64,000 nt of DNA from Clostridiales bacterium VE202-21 (GCA_000509105.1 BAIF02000079.1:36080-100079); one strand, 5' to 3'. Shown: positions 35,945-45,509, counted from the stretch's first letter. The notes: a model not told the origin generated them from the letters alone. A program made the numbers and translations.

Positions 35945-36946
35945 ATGGGAAAGATGAAAGAAAATAAATCTATCTGGAAAAAAATCACCGGCTCCCGTGA
36001 AGCAAGTCTTCTGATCGTTTTGATTATCCTCTGTGTGGTCATTTCATTCAGAAGCCCTTCCTTCATGACGCTGAAATCTATATCAGATATGCTGAAAAAT
36101 AACGCGGTTATCATGATCATGACCCTGGGAATGCTGGGAGTGCTGCTGCTCGGCGGTATCGATATCTCAATCGCATCCACGCTTGCATTTTCCGGGATGA
36201 CGGTCGGGATGCTGCTGAAATATAACATCGTAGAAAATGCTTTCCTGCTCTTTCTGATTGCGATCGGAATCGGAGCGCTGTGCGGGCTGGTAATCGGTCT
36301 TGTTATCGCAAAAGGAAAGGTGCTTCCGATCATTGCAACAATGGGATTCATGTACATATACCGGGGCATGGCCTATATGATCGGAAACAGCCAGTGGGCA
36401 AGTGCAGAAAACCTGGGTGAGTTTAAAAACTTTGCCCTGGGTAAGGTACTGGGAATTAATAATGTTGTATTAATCATGTTTGCATGTTATATTATATTCT
36501 TTATTGTTATGAAATGGACGAAGGTGGGAAGAAAAGTATATGCGGTAGGGAGCAACCGTGAGGCGGCTGCAATATCCGGTATCAATACGTCCAATGTGGA
36601 ACTGATGGTTTATACGGTAATGGGAATTCTCGCAGGACTGTGCGGTGCCCTGGCCGTAGCGGTTTACTCTTCCGCACAGCCCAACATGCTGTACGGAAAA
36701 GAGATGGATGTTATCGCCGCCTGTGTCATCGGCGGTGTCAGCATGACAGGCGGGCGCGGAAGTGTTGTAGGAGCATTCCTTGGTTCCCTGATCCTGGCGA
36801 TTATCGCAAAAGCACTTCCTCTCGTAGGAATCGACTCGATTGCACAGAATACAGTAAAGGGTGTTATCATATTAGTCGTCGTAATCCTGAACGTCGTAAC
36901 ACAGCGTGTAATGGATAAAAATAATCTGAAGGGAAGGGAGATGTAA
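35945..36946 (+). CDS. rhaP: rhamnose ABC transporter permease (RhaP type)
   Basis: A 333-residue BPD_transp_2 permease of the CUT2 class with about 8-10 membrane helices, GGIDISIAS near residue 70, and the conserved cytoplasmic loop GSNREAAAISGI near 200. The start ATG 35945 lies 2 nt after AGGAGG; the next ATG (35954) at 11 nt is an alternative. It is 2 nt ahead of the second permease. Confidence 0.87.
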   Translation: MGKMKENKSIWKKITGSREASLLIVLIILCVVISFRSPSFMTLKSISDMLKNNAVIMIMTLGMLGVLLLGGIDISIASTLAFSGMTVGMLLKYNIVENAFLLFLIAIGIGALCGLVIGLVIAKGKVLPIIATMGFMYIYRGMAYMIGNSQWASAENLGEFKNFALGKVLGINNVVLIMFACYIIFFIVMKWTKVGRKVYAVGSNREAAAISGINTSNVELMVYTVMGILAGLCGALAVAVYSSAQPNMLYGKEMDVIAACVIGGVSMTGGRGSVVGAFLGSLILAIIAKALPLVGIDSIAQNTVKGVIILVVVILNVVTQRVMDKNNLKGREM

Positions 36947-36948
36947 TC

Positions 36949-37959
36949 ATGGCAGGAAAATCCGGAAGAACTATAGCCAATGTGCCAGAGAAGTCATGGA
37001 AAAAGACAGTTCTCAGTTGGGAAGGCATGCTGGTAGTATTGTTTATCGTAATCAACATTTTTTGTTCAAGTATCTCCCAGAGCTATCAGGTATCCAATGT
37101 CCTCAGAGAGATGCCCAAATATCTGACAGAAGTGTTTCTGATGCTTCCAATGGCATACATCCTGATACTTGGCGAAATTGATATATCCGTAGGCGCTACC
37201 GTCTGCCTGTCAGCCACGATGACATGCATGGTATGCAACAAAGATATGCCGTTTATCTTAGTAGTTCTGACCGCGCTTGTGGTCGGCACGGTCTGCGGAC
37301 TGGTGAACGGCCTGATCCTTACAAAGTTTACAGAATTGCCTCCTATGATTGTAACGCTGGGAACGCAGATCGTATTCAGAGGAATTGCAGAGATCGCTCT
37401 TGGAAGCGGCGGGTCCATATCATTAAGCAACGCAGACGGGTTCCGCATGATCGCCGGAAAAGTGGGGATGATCCCATATATCCTCTTCGTAGTGGTGATA
37501 TTTGCAGTCATTTTTACCGTTGTACTCAGCAAGACGACATTCGGAAGGAGTGTATATGCTATCGGATCCAACCGGCTGGCAGCCTACTATTCAGGAATCC
37601 ATGTACAGAAGATCCGCCTGATCATCTATATGGTGATGGGTTTCATGGCCGGGCTTGCAGCGCTCTTCCTCACTTCCGTGCTTTACGGAGCCAACACCAC
37701 GACGGGAAACGGATTTGAGCTTGATGCCATCGCAATGGCGGTATTCGGCGGAATATCAACCGCCGGGGGCAAGGGTAAGTTACAGGGAGGAATCATTTCC
37801 GCATTCATAATCATCTGCCTGAGAATTGGTCTTGGACAGATCAACATGAACCCGCAGTTAATTCTGATTATATTAGGCGCTCTGCTGATTCTGGCCGTAT
37901 TACTGCCAAATATCGGAGGCGAGTTAAAGTTAAAGAAAAAAACAGCAGCAGTTAAGTAG
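36949..37959 (+). CDS. rhaQ: rhamnose ABC transporter permease (RhaQ type)
   Basis: A 336-residue CUT2 permease with the same fold as its neighbour (LGEIDISVGATVCLSA; GSNRLAAYYSGIHV; GGISTAGGKGK). It pairs with the upstream permease to form the channel and ends 93 nt before the binding protein. The start at 36949 has GGGAG upstream within the preceding gene. Confidence 0.87.
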   Translation: MAGKSGRTIANVPEKSWKKTVLSWEGMLVVLFIVINIFCSSISQSYQVSNVLREMPKYLTEVFLMLPMAYILILGEIDISVGATVCLSATMTCMVCNKDMPFILVVLTALVVGTVCGLVNGLILTKFTELPPMIVTLGTQIVFRGIAEIALGSGGSISLSNADGFRMIAGKVGMIPYILFVVVIFAVIFTVVLSKTTFGRSVYAIGSNRLAAYYSGIHVQKIRLIIYMVMGFMAGLAALFLTSVLYGANTTTGNGFELDAIAMAVFGGISTAGGKGKLQGGIISAFIIICLRIGLGQINMNPQLILIILGALLILAVLLPNIGGELKLKKKTAAVK

Positions 37960-38052
37960 TTTGTTTCTAATAACTTGTTTTTATTAATCTGATACCGGGC
38001 GTCGGGAAAGGCGCTTTGTATACAATAAAATTCCATAGGGAGGAAAGAAAGC

Positions 38053-39138
38053 ATGAAGAAAAAAGTTTTAAGCGTACTGTTATGTGTAGCAATGGCGGCA
38101 ACACTGGCTGTAGGATGCGGCTCAAAGGATGAGGGCGCTGCAGACGGCGGCTCTGATGCAAAGACAGAGGATACTGCAAAAGATGACGGCAGTGATTCCG
38201 GAAAGAAGACGTATGCAATTGTTACAAAATCAGCAGGAAATCCTTACAATGAAAAAGAGGCGGAAGGTTTCCAGGAAGTAATCGAGGCAGAAGGCGGAGA
38301 ATGCATCGTAAAACATCCTGAGGCTGCTACAGCGGATGCACAGGTATCCGTAATCCAGTCACTGATTTCTCAGGGAGTAGATTCTATCTGTATCGCTGCA
38401 AACGATGAGAATGCACTTCAGGCAGCACTGGAAGAAGCAATGGACGCAGGAATCAAAGTATCCTGCCTTGACTCTAAAGCGAACCCTGACAGCCGTCAGA
38501 CATTTGTAAACCAGGCTGGAACAACAGAGATCGGCCAGGCTCTGATGGACGCTGTTCTGGACATCACAGGCGGAGAAGGACAGTGGGCAATTCTTTCAGC
38601 TACATCACAGGCAACAAACCAGAATGCATGGATCGACGCTATGAAAGAGATCATGAAAGAAGACAAATACTCCAAACTGGAACTTGTAGAAGTTGCATAC
38701 GGAGATGACGAGCCACAGAAATCAACAGACCAGACACAGGCTCTGTTATCCAAATATCCGGATCTGAAAGTTATCTGCGCACCTACAACTGTTGGTATCA
38801 ATGCAGCAGCTAAGGTACTTCAGGACGAGAAATCATCTGTAAAACTGACAGGACTTGGACTGCCTTCAGAAATGGCTGAATACATCGGTGATGACGACGC
38901 CCATTCATGCCCGTATATGTATCTGTGGAATCCGATCGATGTTGGACGCCTTGGGGCTTACACATCAATCGCATTAGTTGACGGAACAATTACAGGAGCA
39001 GTAGATGACACATTCACAGCCGGCGATATGGGCGACTACACAGTAGTAGAAGCGTCCGACGGCGGAACAGAAGTCATCCTTGGCGCACCGTTCAAATTTG
39101 ATCCTTCTAACATCGACGAGTGGAAAGATGTTTACTAG
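38053..39138 (+). CDS. rhaS: rhamnose-binding lipoprotein (RhaS type)
   Basis: A 361-residue type I periplasmic-binding-fold lipoprotein. Signal peptide with lipobox AVGC at about residues 18-21, then an acidic Gly/Ser linker and the binding domain. Blocks such as SAGNPYNEKEAEGFQ, GVDSICIAANDENAL and MYLWNPIDVGRLGAY are typical of RhaS/LsrB-like proteins. The start has AGGAAAG upstream. The hairpin at 39164-39194 behind it may protect the mRNA and raise the ratio of binding protein to permease. Confidence 0.87.
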   Translation: MKKKVLSVLLCVAMAATLAVGCGSKDEGAADGGSDAKTEDTAKDDGSDSGKKTYAIVTKSAGNPYNEKEAEGFQEVIEAEGGECIVKHPEAATADAQVSVIQSLISQGVDSICIAANDENALQAALEEAMDAGIKVSCLDSKANPDSRQTFVNQAGTTEIGQALMDAVLDITGGEGQWAILSATSQATNQNAWIDAMKEIMKEDKYSKLELVEVAYGDDEPQKSTDQTQALLSKYPDLKVICAPTTVGINAAAKVLQDEKSSVKLTGLGLPSEMAEYIGDDDAHSCPYMYLWNPIDVGRLGAYTSIALVDGTITGAVDDTFTAGDMGDYTVVEASDGGTEVILGAPFKFDPSNIDEWKDVY

Positions 39139-39163
39139 AATTTTACAACTCCATAGATAAGAA

Positions 39164-39194
39164 ATATAAGCGGGCGGTTTTTGCCCGCTTATAT
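39164..39194 (+). other. hairpin after rhaS
   Basis: A perfect 12-bp stem ATATAAGCGGGC/GCCCGCTTATAT with a GGTTTTT loop. Only a weak T-tract follows, so partial termination or 3'-end protection before rhaM is likely. Confidence 0.55.
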
Positions 39195-39309
39195 TCTTAT
39201 GGCTTTCAAAAGCTGCTCTTTGAACTAGACAGGAGCCGTGGTAAGTGATATTCTGGAAGCAGCACAAAGGGCATGTACATAAGAATGCCGAGACAAGAAA
39301 GGAGACAAC

Positions 39310-39624
39310 ATGATCAGAAAAAGTTTTAAAATGAAATTATACCCGGGAATGGAAAAAGAGTATGAAAAGCGCCATAACCAACTGTGGCCGGAGATGAGAG
39401 ATATGATCCATGAATACGGCGGATCGAATTATTCGATCTTCCTCGATAAGGACACGGATATTCTGTATGGCTATATAGAACTCGAAGACGCAGAAAGATG
39501 GGACAAGAGCGCGGACACAGAGATCTGCCGTAAATGGTGGGACTATATGGCGGATATCATGGAGACCAATCCGGATAATAGTCCTGTATCTACCGATCTT
39601 TATCCTGTATTTCATTTGGACTGA
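39310..39624 (+). CDS. rhaM: L-rhamnose mutarotase
   Basis: A 104-residue ferredoxin-like dimeric protein that interconverts alpha- and beta-L-rhamnopyranose, supplying RhaA with its preferred anomer. The catalytic His and Trp motif RHNQLWPEM is near residue 21, and the C-terminal KWWDYMADIMETNPDN is a strong family signature. It is the last gene of the rhamnose transport operon. AAAGGAG precedes the ATG. Confidence 0.94.
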   Translation: MIRKSFKMKLYPGMEKEYEKRHNQLWPEMRDMIHEYGGSNYSIFLDKDTDILYGYIELEDAERWDKSADTEICRKWWDYMADIMETNPDNSPVSTDLYPVFHLD

Positions 39625-39658
39625 GTTAAACATCATACCTATGTATTGGATCTGTAAT

Positions 39659-39695
39659 AAGGGGACAGTCGGGAAACAGACGGTCCCCTTTCTCT
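39659..39695 (+). terminator. rho-independent terminator of the rhamnose transport operon
   Basis: An 8-bp stem AAGGGGAC/GTCCCCTT with inner GTC/GAC pairing, followed by TTCTCTATCTT. Confidence 0.75.
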
Positions 39696-39772
39696 ATCTT
39701 AAGAATCACATACGCCCTTATCCGTGTAAAAGTTTTAAATTTTTTCTATTACAATGTTTTGAAAACTGGGGA

Positions 39773-39801
39773 TTGACATTCTGATAAAACCGGATTATTA
39801 T
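39773..39801 (+). promoter_or_regulatory. promoter of the aldolase-LacI operon
   Basis: Perfect TTGACA at 39773-39778, a 17-nt spacer, and TATTAT at 39796-39801. The expected start of transcription is about 39808, just ahead of the operator. Confidence 0.7.
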
Positions 39802-39814
39802 ATAAATATAAATA

Positions 39815-39832
39815 AACCGAAACGTTTCGGTT
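39815..39832. promoter_or_regulatory. LacI-family operator O1
   Basis: A perfect 18-nt palindrome AACCGAAACGTTTCGGTT just downstream of the promoter, with the CG-centred shape of LacI-family sites. Its core CGAAACGTTTCG recurs at 41829-41840. A repressor here would block elongation. The same shape overlaps the CcpA cre consensus, so dual control is possible. Confidence 0.7.
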
Positions 39833-39854
39833 AACCCTAAGGAGGATAATACAT

Positions 39855-40706
39855 ATGCCATTAGTTACATCAGAACAAATGTTATTGGATGCGCAGAAGG
39901 GCGGTTATGCTGTAGGTGCCTTTAATGTGGAGAATATGGAGATGGTGAAGGCCGTGATTGCGGCTGCGGAAGAACTGCATGCGCCTGTTATGCTGCAGAC
40001 GACCCCTTCCACAGTGAAGTACGGTTCTCTGGACACCTATTTTGGGATCGTTGCTGCGGAAGCAAAAAAGGCTGCGGTTCCTGTATGTTTACACCTGGAC
40101 CATGGCAGCAGCTTTGATCTGGCGGTACAGGCAATCAAGGCGGGGTATACATCGGTCATGATCGATGGCTCACACGAAAGCTTTGAAGATAATGTCGCTG
40201 TCAGCAAAAAGGTGGTAGATGCAGCCAAAGCATGTGGCATACCGGTGGAAGCAGAACTGGGGAAGGTCGGCGGTAAGGAAGACGATCTGGAAGCAGATGC
40301 GGATACCAATACAGATCCTGCAGAAGCAAAGGAATTTGTGGAAAGAACCGGGGTTTCCTCCCTGGCAATTGCAATCGGGACGGCTCACGGATTCTATGCA
40401 GGTACTCCGGTACTGGATAAAGAAAGAGTTTCCGAGATCAGAAAGGTAGTCTCTGTACCGCTTGTTCTCCACGGGGCGTCAGGCCTCAGCGATGATGATG
40501 TCAAAGAGTGTGTGGAGCGCGGGATGTGCAAAGTGAACTTTGCCACAGAGCTGAGGGTAGCTTATACAGACGCAGGCAAAAAGCTTCTGGAGGAGAAACC
40601 GGATACCTTTGATCCTAAGAAACTCGGCATTGTGGGTATGGAAGCAGTGAAGAATCTGGTAATGGAGCGCATGAAGGTATGCGGATGTGACCATAAAGTG
40701 AAATAG
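39855..40706 (+). CDS. class II ketose-1,6-bisphosphate aldolase (GatY/KbaY/FbaA-like)
   Basis: A 283-residue zinc aldolase. HLDHGSSFDLA near residue 80 holds the catalytic Asp and Zn His, GKVGGKED near 137 is a Gly-rich loop, and LVLHGASGLSDDDV near 205 holds further metal and phosphate ligands. It cleaves fructose- or tagatose-1,6-bisphosphate. With a GatD-like dehydrogenase and a PfkB kinase downstream, tagatose-1,6-bisphosphate is a reasonable substrate. It is the first gene after the LacI operator. Confidence 0.88.
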   Translation: MPLVTSEQMLLDAQKGGYAVGAFNVENMEMVKAVIAAAEELHAPVMLQTTPSTVKYGSLDTYFGIVAAEAKKAAVPVCLHLDHGSSFDLAVQAIKAGYTSVMIDGSHESFEDNVAVSKKVVDAAKACGIPVEAELGKVGGKEDDLEADADTNTDPAEAKEFVERTGVSSLAIAIGTAHGFYAGTPVLDKERVSEIRKVVSVPLVLHGASGLSDDDVKECVERGMCKVNFATELRVAYTDAGKKLLEEKPDTFDPKKLGIVGMEAVKNLVMERMKVCGCDHKVK

Positions 40707-40754
40707 TTCCTGTTCACACCCTTTGGGCGTACACGGCACGGTTTGAACAGGAAC
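40706..40754 (+). other. hairpin between aldolase and LacI genes
   Basis: A perfect 11-bp stem GTTCCTGTTCA (40706-40716) and TGAACAGGAAC (40744-40754). The loop includes CCCTTTGGGCGTAC, similar to the block near 34300. No T-run follows. Confidence 0.45.
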
Positions 40755-40806
40755 GTAAAATAGTCTTTCTGTGCACGGCACAGGGGCAGATAAGGCAGGG
40801 ATAACC

Positions 40807-41805
40807 ATGGCAGCTACGATCAAGGATATTGCGAAGAAAACCGGACTTGGCCTGGCGACAATTTCTTCCTATTTAAATGGAGGCAATGTAAGGGAGAAGA
40901 ACCGGATCAAGATAGAGGAAGCGATAGAGGAGCTTCACTTTGAAGTCAACGAGGTGGCAAGAGGCCTGAAGACAAATAAGACGAAAACAATCGGAATTAT
41001 CATACCGGAGCTGAACAATATTTTCTGTGCTGAGATTATCACGGAAGTAGAGGATCAGCTTAGAAGCCATGGATATGCAACCATGATCTGCGACTGCCGT
41101 ACGGACGAAAATCGTGAAGAGGAGGCTGTCGAGTTTTTGCTTCACAGGCGAGTGGATGGATTGATCATTATGCCCTCAGGAAAAAGGGGTGTATATCTGC
41201 AGAAGTTCCTTCGGGCCGGAAAACCGGTGGTGTTGGTAGACCGAAAACTCAAAGACATGGAATGCGACTGTGTTCTGGTAGACAATGAAGGTGCGGCCAG
41301 GGATGCTGTGGAACGGCTGCTCAAGGCAGGCCACAGGAAGATCGGCATGATTGCCGGACCGGAAGAAATCTATACCGCAGAAGAGCGGTACCGGGGCTAT
41401 TGTATGGCTATGGAGAAGGCCGGCGTTGCCTTTGGCGAAGGGCTGGTGGTCCGCGGCGATTACACGATTAAGGGCGGCGCGGCAGCCATGAAGGAACTGT
41501 TCAGAAAAAATCCGCATATGACGGCAGTATTCGTTTCCAATTACGAGATGACCATGGGTGCGATTATAGAGGTTAACGAGCTGGGGATTGAGATCCCCGG
41601 GCAGCTTTCTTTTATTGGATTTGATAATGTGGAGTTTGCCAAGGCAAGCATCCCCAGGCTTAGTATAGTGGCACAGCCCACAAAGGAGATTGGCAGCTGT
41701 GTGTCGGAACTGATGCTTAGGAGGCTGGACGCTTCCGGAGCGCAGGAAGAGAAGGAGACGGTGAAGTTAAAGACGACCTTCGTGGAAGGAAAATCTGTCA
41801 GATGA
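40807..41805 (+). CDS. LacI family transcriptional regulator
   Basis: A 332-residue repressor. The HTH ATIKDIAKKTGLGLATISSYLNG is at residues 2-24 with the hinge GLKTNKTKTIGIIIP, then a type I binding-protein-fold sensor (FIGFDNVEFAKASIPRLSIV). The start at 40807 is chosen since it begins the HTH; the longer frame is unsupported. Palindromes at 39815 and 41829 flank its own unit, so it likely represses itself, the aldolase and the kinase operon. Confidence 0.9.
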   Translation: MAATIKDIAKKTGLGLATISSYLNGGNVREKNRIKIEEAIEELHFEVNEVARGLKTNKTKTIGIIIPELNNIFCAEIITEVEDQLRSHGYATMICDCRTDENREEEAVEFLLHRRVDGLIIMPSGKRGVYLQKFLRAGKPVVLVDRKLKDMECDCVLVDNEGAARDAVERLLKAGHRKIGMIAGPEEIYTAEERYRGYCMAMEKAGVAFGEGLVVRGDYTIKGGAAAMKELFRKNPHMTAVFVSNYEMTMGAIIEVNELGIEIPGQLSFIGFDNVEFAKASIPRLSIVAQPTKEIGSCVSELMLRRLDASGAQEEKETVKLKTTFVEGKSVR

Positions 41806-41828
41806 CAGAATTTTCTTTTGAGGAATAC

Positions 41829-41840
41829 CGAAACGTTTCG
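41829..41840. promoter_or_regulatory. LacI-family operator O2
   Basis: CGAAACGTTTCG identical to the core of the operator at 39815, about 60 nt upstream of the kinase start. Two copies flanking the repressor gene may allow looping. Confidence 0.6.
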
Positions 41841-41898
41841 ATAGAGAGCGATATGATATTTCCGTTTATAAAAATAGCGGATGGTATGGGAGGTAGAG

Positions 41899-43419
41899 AT
41901 GGAACAATATTTACTGGGAATTGATATAGGGACCAGTGCCTGTAAGATTGCCGTATTTGACCGGGGCGGTAAGGCAATAGCTGCGGCAAATGGCAGTTAT
42001 CCGGTGTATTATCCTCATCTGGGATGGGCAGAACAGAATCCGGAAGAATGGTGGGATGCTATATGCTCTGCGGTAAAAGAAGTACTGTCCCATGGCAGTA
42101 TCCTGCCGGAGCAGATTGCCGGCATTGGAATTGACGGGCAGAGCTGGTCAGCAATTGCGGTTGACCGGGAGGGCAGCGTGCTTACGAATACACCGATTTG
42201 GATGGATACAAGGGCTGCGGATATCTGCGATGAACTTAATGAGAAGATCGGGGCAGACGAGATATTCAAACTTTCCGGTAATTCTCTGCAGCCCTCTTAC
42301 ACAACGGCTAAGATTATCTGGTACCAGAGAAATCTGCCGGAGGTATATGCACGAACCTGTAAGATACTGCAGTCCAACAGTTACATTGCCTATAAACTGA
42401 CGGGGGAGATGTCCCAGGATCTTTCGCAGGGATATGGGCTGCACTGCTTTGACATGCACACGGGAACGTGGGATATGAAAATGTGTGAGAGGCTTGGTAT
42501 CCCGGCGGAGTTTCTGCCGGAAATCCATCCCTGCCATGAGGTGATCGGTAAAGTTACGGAGAAGGCTGCCGCAGAAAGCGGTCTGGCCGTTGGAACACCG
42601 GTGGTGGCAGGCGGTCTGGACGCGGCGTGCGGAACCTTAGGCGCGGGGGTTATCCATCCGGGAGAGACTCAGGAACAGGGCGGTCAGGCGGGCGGCATGA
42701 GCATCTGCACAGATACATATCAGGCGGATCCGAGATTAATTCTGGGATTCCATGTGGTTCCGGGCCAATGGCTGCTTCAGGGCGGCACTACCGGCGGCGG
42801 GGGTGTTATGAGGTGGCTGGAACAGCAGTTTGGAGACTACGAGAGGGAAGAAGGGAAGAGACAGGGAAAAAGCTCCCTGGAATTGTTTAATGAGATGGCG
42901 GAAAAGGTATCTCCGGGAAGCGGCGGAACCGTATTTTTGCCCTATATGTCCGGCGAGCGTTCTCCCATTTGGGATCCGGATGCAAAGGGCGTATTTTACG
43001 GCCTGGATTTCAGCAAGACAAAGGCGCACTTTATCCGGTCTGCCATGGAAGGCGTGGCATATGCACTGAAACATAATCTCGATGTGGCGGAAGAGGCAGG
43101 CGCAAAGGTCAGCGTATTGCGTGCCATGGGCGGTTCTGCCAATTCACTGCTTTGGACACAGATCAAGTCCGATATTACGGGAAAACCGATCCTCGTCCCT
43201 TCCTCTGATACGGCTACAACACTGGGCGCTGTAATACTTGCAGGTGTGGGTGTGGGCATGTATGAGAGTTTTGAGGAGGCAGTTGCCCTGACGGTGGAGA
43301 ACAGACGGTCCCATGAACCGAACCCGGACAATGCAGCCGTTTATGAAAAGAACTATCAGATATATCTGGAACTATATCATAATTTAAAAGAAACTATGAA
43401 AAAAACAGGAGGCAGGTAA
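41899..43419 (+). CDS. FGGY family carbohydrate kinase (xylulokinase-like)
   Basis: A 506-residue kinase. The ATP-binding loop GIDIGTSACKIAVFD is at residues 7-21. IDGQSWSAIAVD and WMDTRA follow. The C-terminal motif is RAMGGSANSLLWTQI near 413, with the FGGY region at ATTLGAVILAG. Closest by eye to xylulokinases, which share the fold with pentitol and other polyol kinases. Start 41899 has GGGAGG 5 nt upstream. It is directly followed by a galactitol-1-phosphate dehydrogenase-like gene, so the substrate may be a polyol or ketose rather than D-xylulose. Confidence 0.85.
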   Translation: MEQYLLGIDIGTSACKIAVFDRGGKAIAAANGSYPVYYPHLGWAEQNPEEWWDAICSAVKEVLSHGSILPEQIAGIGIDGQSWSAIAVDREGSVLTNTPIWMDTRAADICDELNEKIGADEIFKLSGNSLQPSYTTAKIIWYQRNLPEVYARTCKILQSNSYIAYKLTGEMSQDLSQGYGLHCFDMHTGTWDMKMCERLGIPAEFLPEIHPCHEVIGKVTEKAAAESGLAVGTPVVAGGLDAACGTLGAGVIHPGETQEQGGQAGGMSICTDTYQADPRLILGFHVVPGQWLLQGGTTGGGGVMRWLEQQFGDYEREEGKRQGKSSLELFNEMAEKVSPGSGGTVFLPYMSGERSPIWDPDAKGVFYGLDFSKTKAHFIRSAMEGVAYALKHNLDVAEEAGAKVSVLRAMGGSANSLLWTQIKSDITGKPILVPSSDTATTLGAVILAGVGVGMYESFEEAVALTVENRRSHEPNPDNAAVYEKNYQIYLELYHNLKETMKKTGGR

Positions 43420-43420
43420 A

Positions 43421-44491
43421 ATGAAAGCAGCAGTAGTATGCGCAAATGAGGATGTACAGTATCTGGATTACGAGGAGCCCCAGGCAGGGCCGGGCGAAGT
43501 CAAGGTGAAAGTGAAAGCTTCTGGAATCTGCGGCTCTGATATTCCCAGGGTGCTTCATAACGGCGTACATTTCTATCCCATCGTACTGGGACACGAGTTC
43601 TCGGGCGATGTCGTGGAAGTGGGAGAAGGCGTTACGAAAGTTAAGGTTGGGGACCGGGTATCCGGTGCGCCGCTTCTTCCCTGTATGAAATGTGACGACT
43701 GCCAGAACGGCAATTTCTCCCTCTGTAAGCATTACAGTTTTATCGGATCCAGACAGCAGGGCAGCAACGCGGAATATGTTGTCGTACCGGAACAGAATGC
43801 GGTTGCATTTGACCCGAGTATTTCCTATGAGCAGGGAGCTATGTTCGAACCTTCTACGGTCGCACTGCACGGCCTCCTGCAGAACGACTACCAGAGCGGA
43901 CAGTATGTTGCGATTCTGGGCGGCGGAACCATTGGGATGTTTACGATGCAATGGGCGAAGATCTTCGGTTCCAAAAAAGTGGTTGTCTTTGATATCAGCG
44001 ATGAAAGGCTGGAGCTTGCAAAGCGTCTCGGAGCAGATGAAGTGATCAATACAACAAAAGAAAACTACATGGAGGAAGCTATGGCTGTCACGGGCGGCAA
44101 GGGGTATGCATACGTATACGAGACCGCGGGACAGGCGCCTACGATGTATATGGCCTTCGAGCTGGCGGCAAATAAAGCGCATGTATGTTTCATTGGGACT
44201 CCCCATGCAGACCTTACATTTACACCGGCCATGTGGGAGAACATGAACCGCAAAGAGTTCAAACTGACAGGTTCCTGGATGTCCTACAGCTCTCCGTTCC
44301 CCGGAAAAGAGTGGGAACTGACGGCGCATTATTTTGCAACAGGACAGCTCAAATTTGATCCCGGATTCATCTATAAAAAGATGCCCATGAGCCAGGCCCA
44401 GGAAGCATTCCAGATGTTTAAGACACCGGGGCTTGTAAAAGGAAAGGTTCTGTTGATAAACGAGAGCGTGTCTGGTTGTGAACAGAAATGA
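43421..44491 (+). CDS. zinc-dependent polyol-phosphate dehydrogenase, GatD-like
   Basis: A 356-residue medium-chain dehydrogenase. Catalytic zinc Cys and His in SGICGSDIPRV and LGHEFSGDVV, four structural-zinc Cys in LPCMKCDDCQNGNFSLC, FIGSRQQG, and Rossmann AILGGGTIGMF. FYPIVLGHEFSG, FIGSR and GSWMSYSSPFPGKEWE match E. coli galactitol-1-phosphate 5-dehydrogenase (GatD). It would oxidise a hexitol-phosphate to tagatose-6-phosphate (or a related polyol). Start is 1 nt after the kinase stop. Confidence 0.82.
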   Translation: MKAAVVCANEDVQYLDYEEPQAGPGEVKVKVKASGICGSDIPRVLHNGVHFYPIVLGHEFSGDVVEVGEGVTKVKVGDRVSGAPLLPCMKCDDCQNGNFSLCKHYSFIGSRQQGSNAEYVVVPEQNAVAFDPSISYEQGAMFEPSTVALHGLLQNDYQSGQYVAILGGGTIGMFTMQWAKIFGSKKVVVFDISDERLELAKRLGADEVINTTKENYMEEAMAVTGGKGYAYVYETAGQAPTMYMAFELAANKAHVCFIGTPHADLTFTPAMWENMNRKEFKLTGSWMSYSSPFPGKEWELTAHYFATGQLKFDPGFIYKKMPMSQAQEAFQMFKTPGLVKGKVLLINESVSGCEQK

Positions 44492-44519
44492 TTAAGTAAA
44501 GCTTGGGAGGGCTGAATTC

Positions 44520-45452
44520 ATGATACTTACAGTCACGTTAAATGCGGCGATTGACAAGAGATATGTAGTGGAGGGCTTTCAAACCGGAGAAGTGAACCGG
44601 GTCAGAGAATGCGCTTACACACCGGGAGGAAAAGGGCTCAATGTTTCCAAGCCTGCAGCAATTGCGGGGGCTGAAGTGGTTGCCACAGGATTTGTCGGCG
44701 GGCATGCAGGCGCTTATATAGAGGATTCCCTGAAACCATTCGGAATTAAAAGTGCATTTTATCATATGGAGGCGGAGAGCAGATCCTGTATTAACATATG
44801 GGATGAGGTGAACCATGTGCAGACAGAATTTCTGGAACCTGGTTTTACCGTATCCGAGGAGGATTTCAGCGGATTTCTGGAAAAATTCCAGGGGCTGGCG
44901 GCTAAGGCCGATGTCGTGGCAATGTCGGGAAGCGTACCCAAAGGCCTGGACGGAACTGCATACCAGAGGCTGGTCAAGGTCTGCAGGGATGCAGGGAAAA
45001 AAGTGATTCTGGATACAAGCGGCAGGCTGTTGGAGATGGGAATAGAAGCAAAACCGACGATGATTAAGCCAAATCTAGATGAGATCAGGATGCTGACCGG
45101 GCAAGAATGCGAGAGTATCAGCGATATGATAGAGGCTGCGAAGAGAATCCATAATGATGGCGTGGAGATTGTAGCCGTTTCACTTGGTGGAGAAGGATCA
45201 TTTGTTGTGTGCAGTGAAGGGATATACCGTGCAGAGGTACCGAAAATTGATGCAGTGAATACTGTTGGATGCGGCGATTCCATGATAGCCGGTTTTGCTC
45301 TGGGGCTGAGCGAAGGGCTTTCCATGGAAGGGGTATTGAGAAAAGCGAGTGCGATTTCTGCGGCGGCAGCCCTGAGAGAAGAGACCGGTTTCTATGTAAA
45401 AGAAGATATGGAGCGTATTTTTCCGGAAATCCGGATCGTAAAAATGAAATAA
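44520..45452 (+). CDS. PfkB-type 1-phosphofructokinase/tagatose-6-phosphate kinase
   Basis: A 310-residue ribokinase-fold kinase of the LacC/FruK branch. Signature 1 reads GGKGLNVSKPAA, and signature 2 with the catalytic Asp is VNTVGCGDSMIAGFALG near residue 248. It phosphorylates fructose-1-phosphate or tagatose-6-phosphate to the 1,6-bisphosphate. The neighbouring GatD-like dehydrogenase and class II aldolase fit the tagatose-6-phosphate reading. GGGAGG precedes the ATG. Confidence 0.87.
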   Translation: MILTVTLNAAIDKRYVVEGFQTGEVNRVRECAYTPGGKGLNVSKPAAIAGAEVVATGFVGGHAGAYIEDSLKPFGIKSAFYHMEAESRSCINIWDEVNHVQTEFLEPGFTVSEEDFSGFLEKFQGLAAKADVVAMSGSVPKGLDGTAYQRLVKVCRDAGKKVILDTSGRLLEMGIEAKPTMIKPNLDEIRMLTGQECESISDMIEAAKRIHNDGVEIVAVSLGGEGSFVVCSEGIYRAEVPKIDAVNTVGCGDSMIAGFALGLSEGLSMEGVLRKASAISAAAALREETGFYVKEDMERIFPEIRIVKMK

Positions 45453-45509
45453 AAATCCCCGTATGTATTTATACGGTGAAAATAAAAAGAGAAAGAAGGA
45501 GACAAAAAG

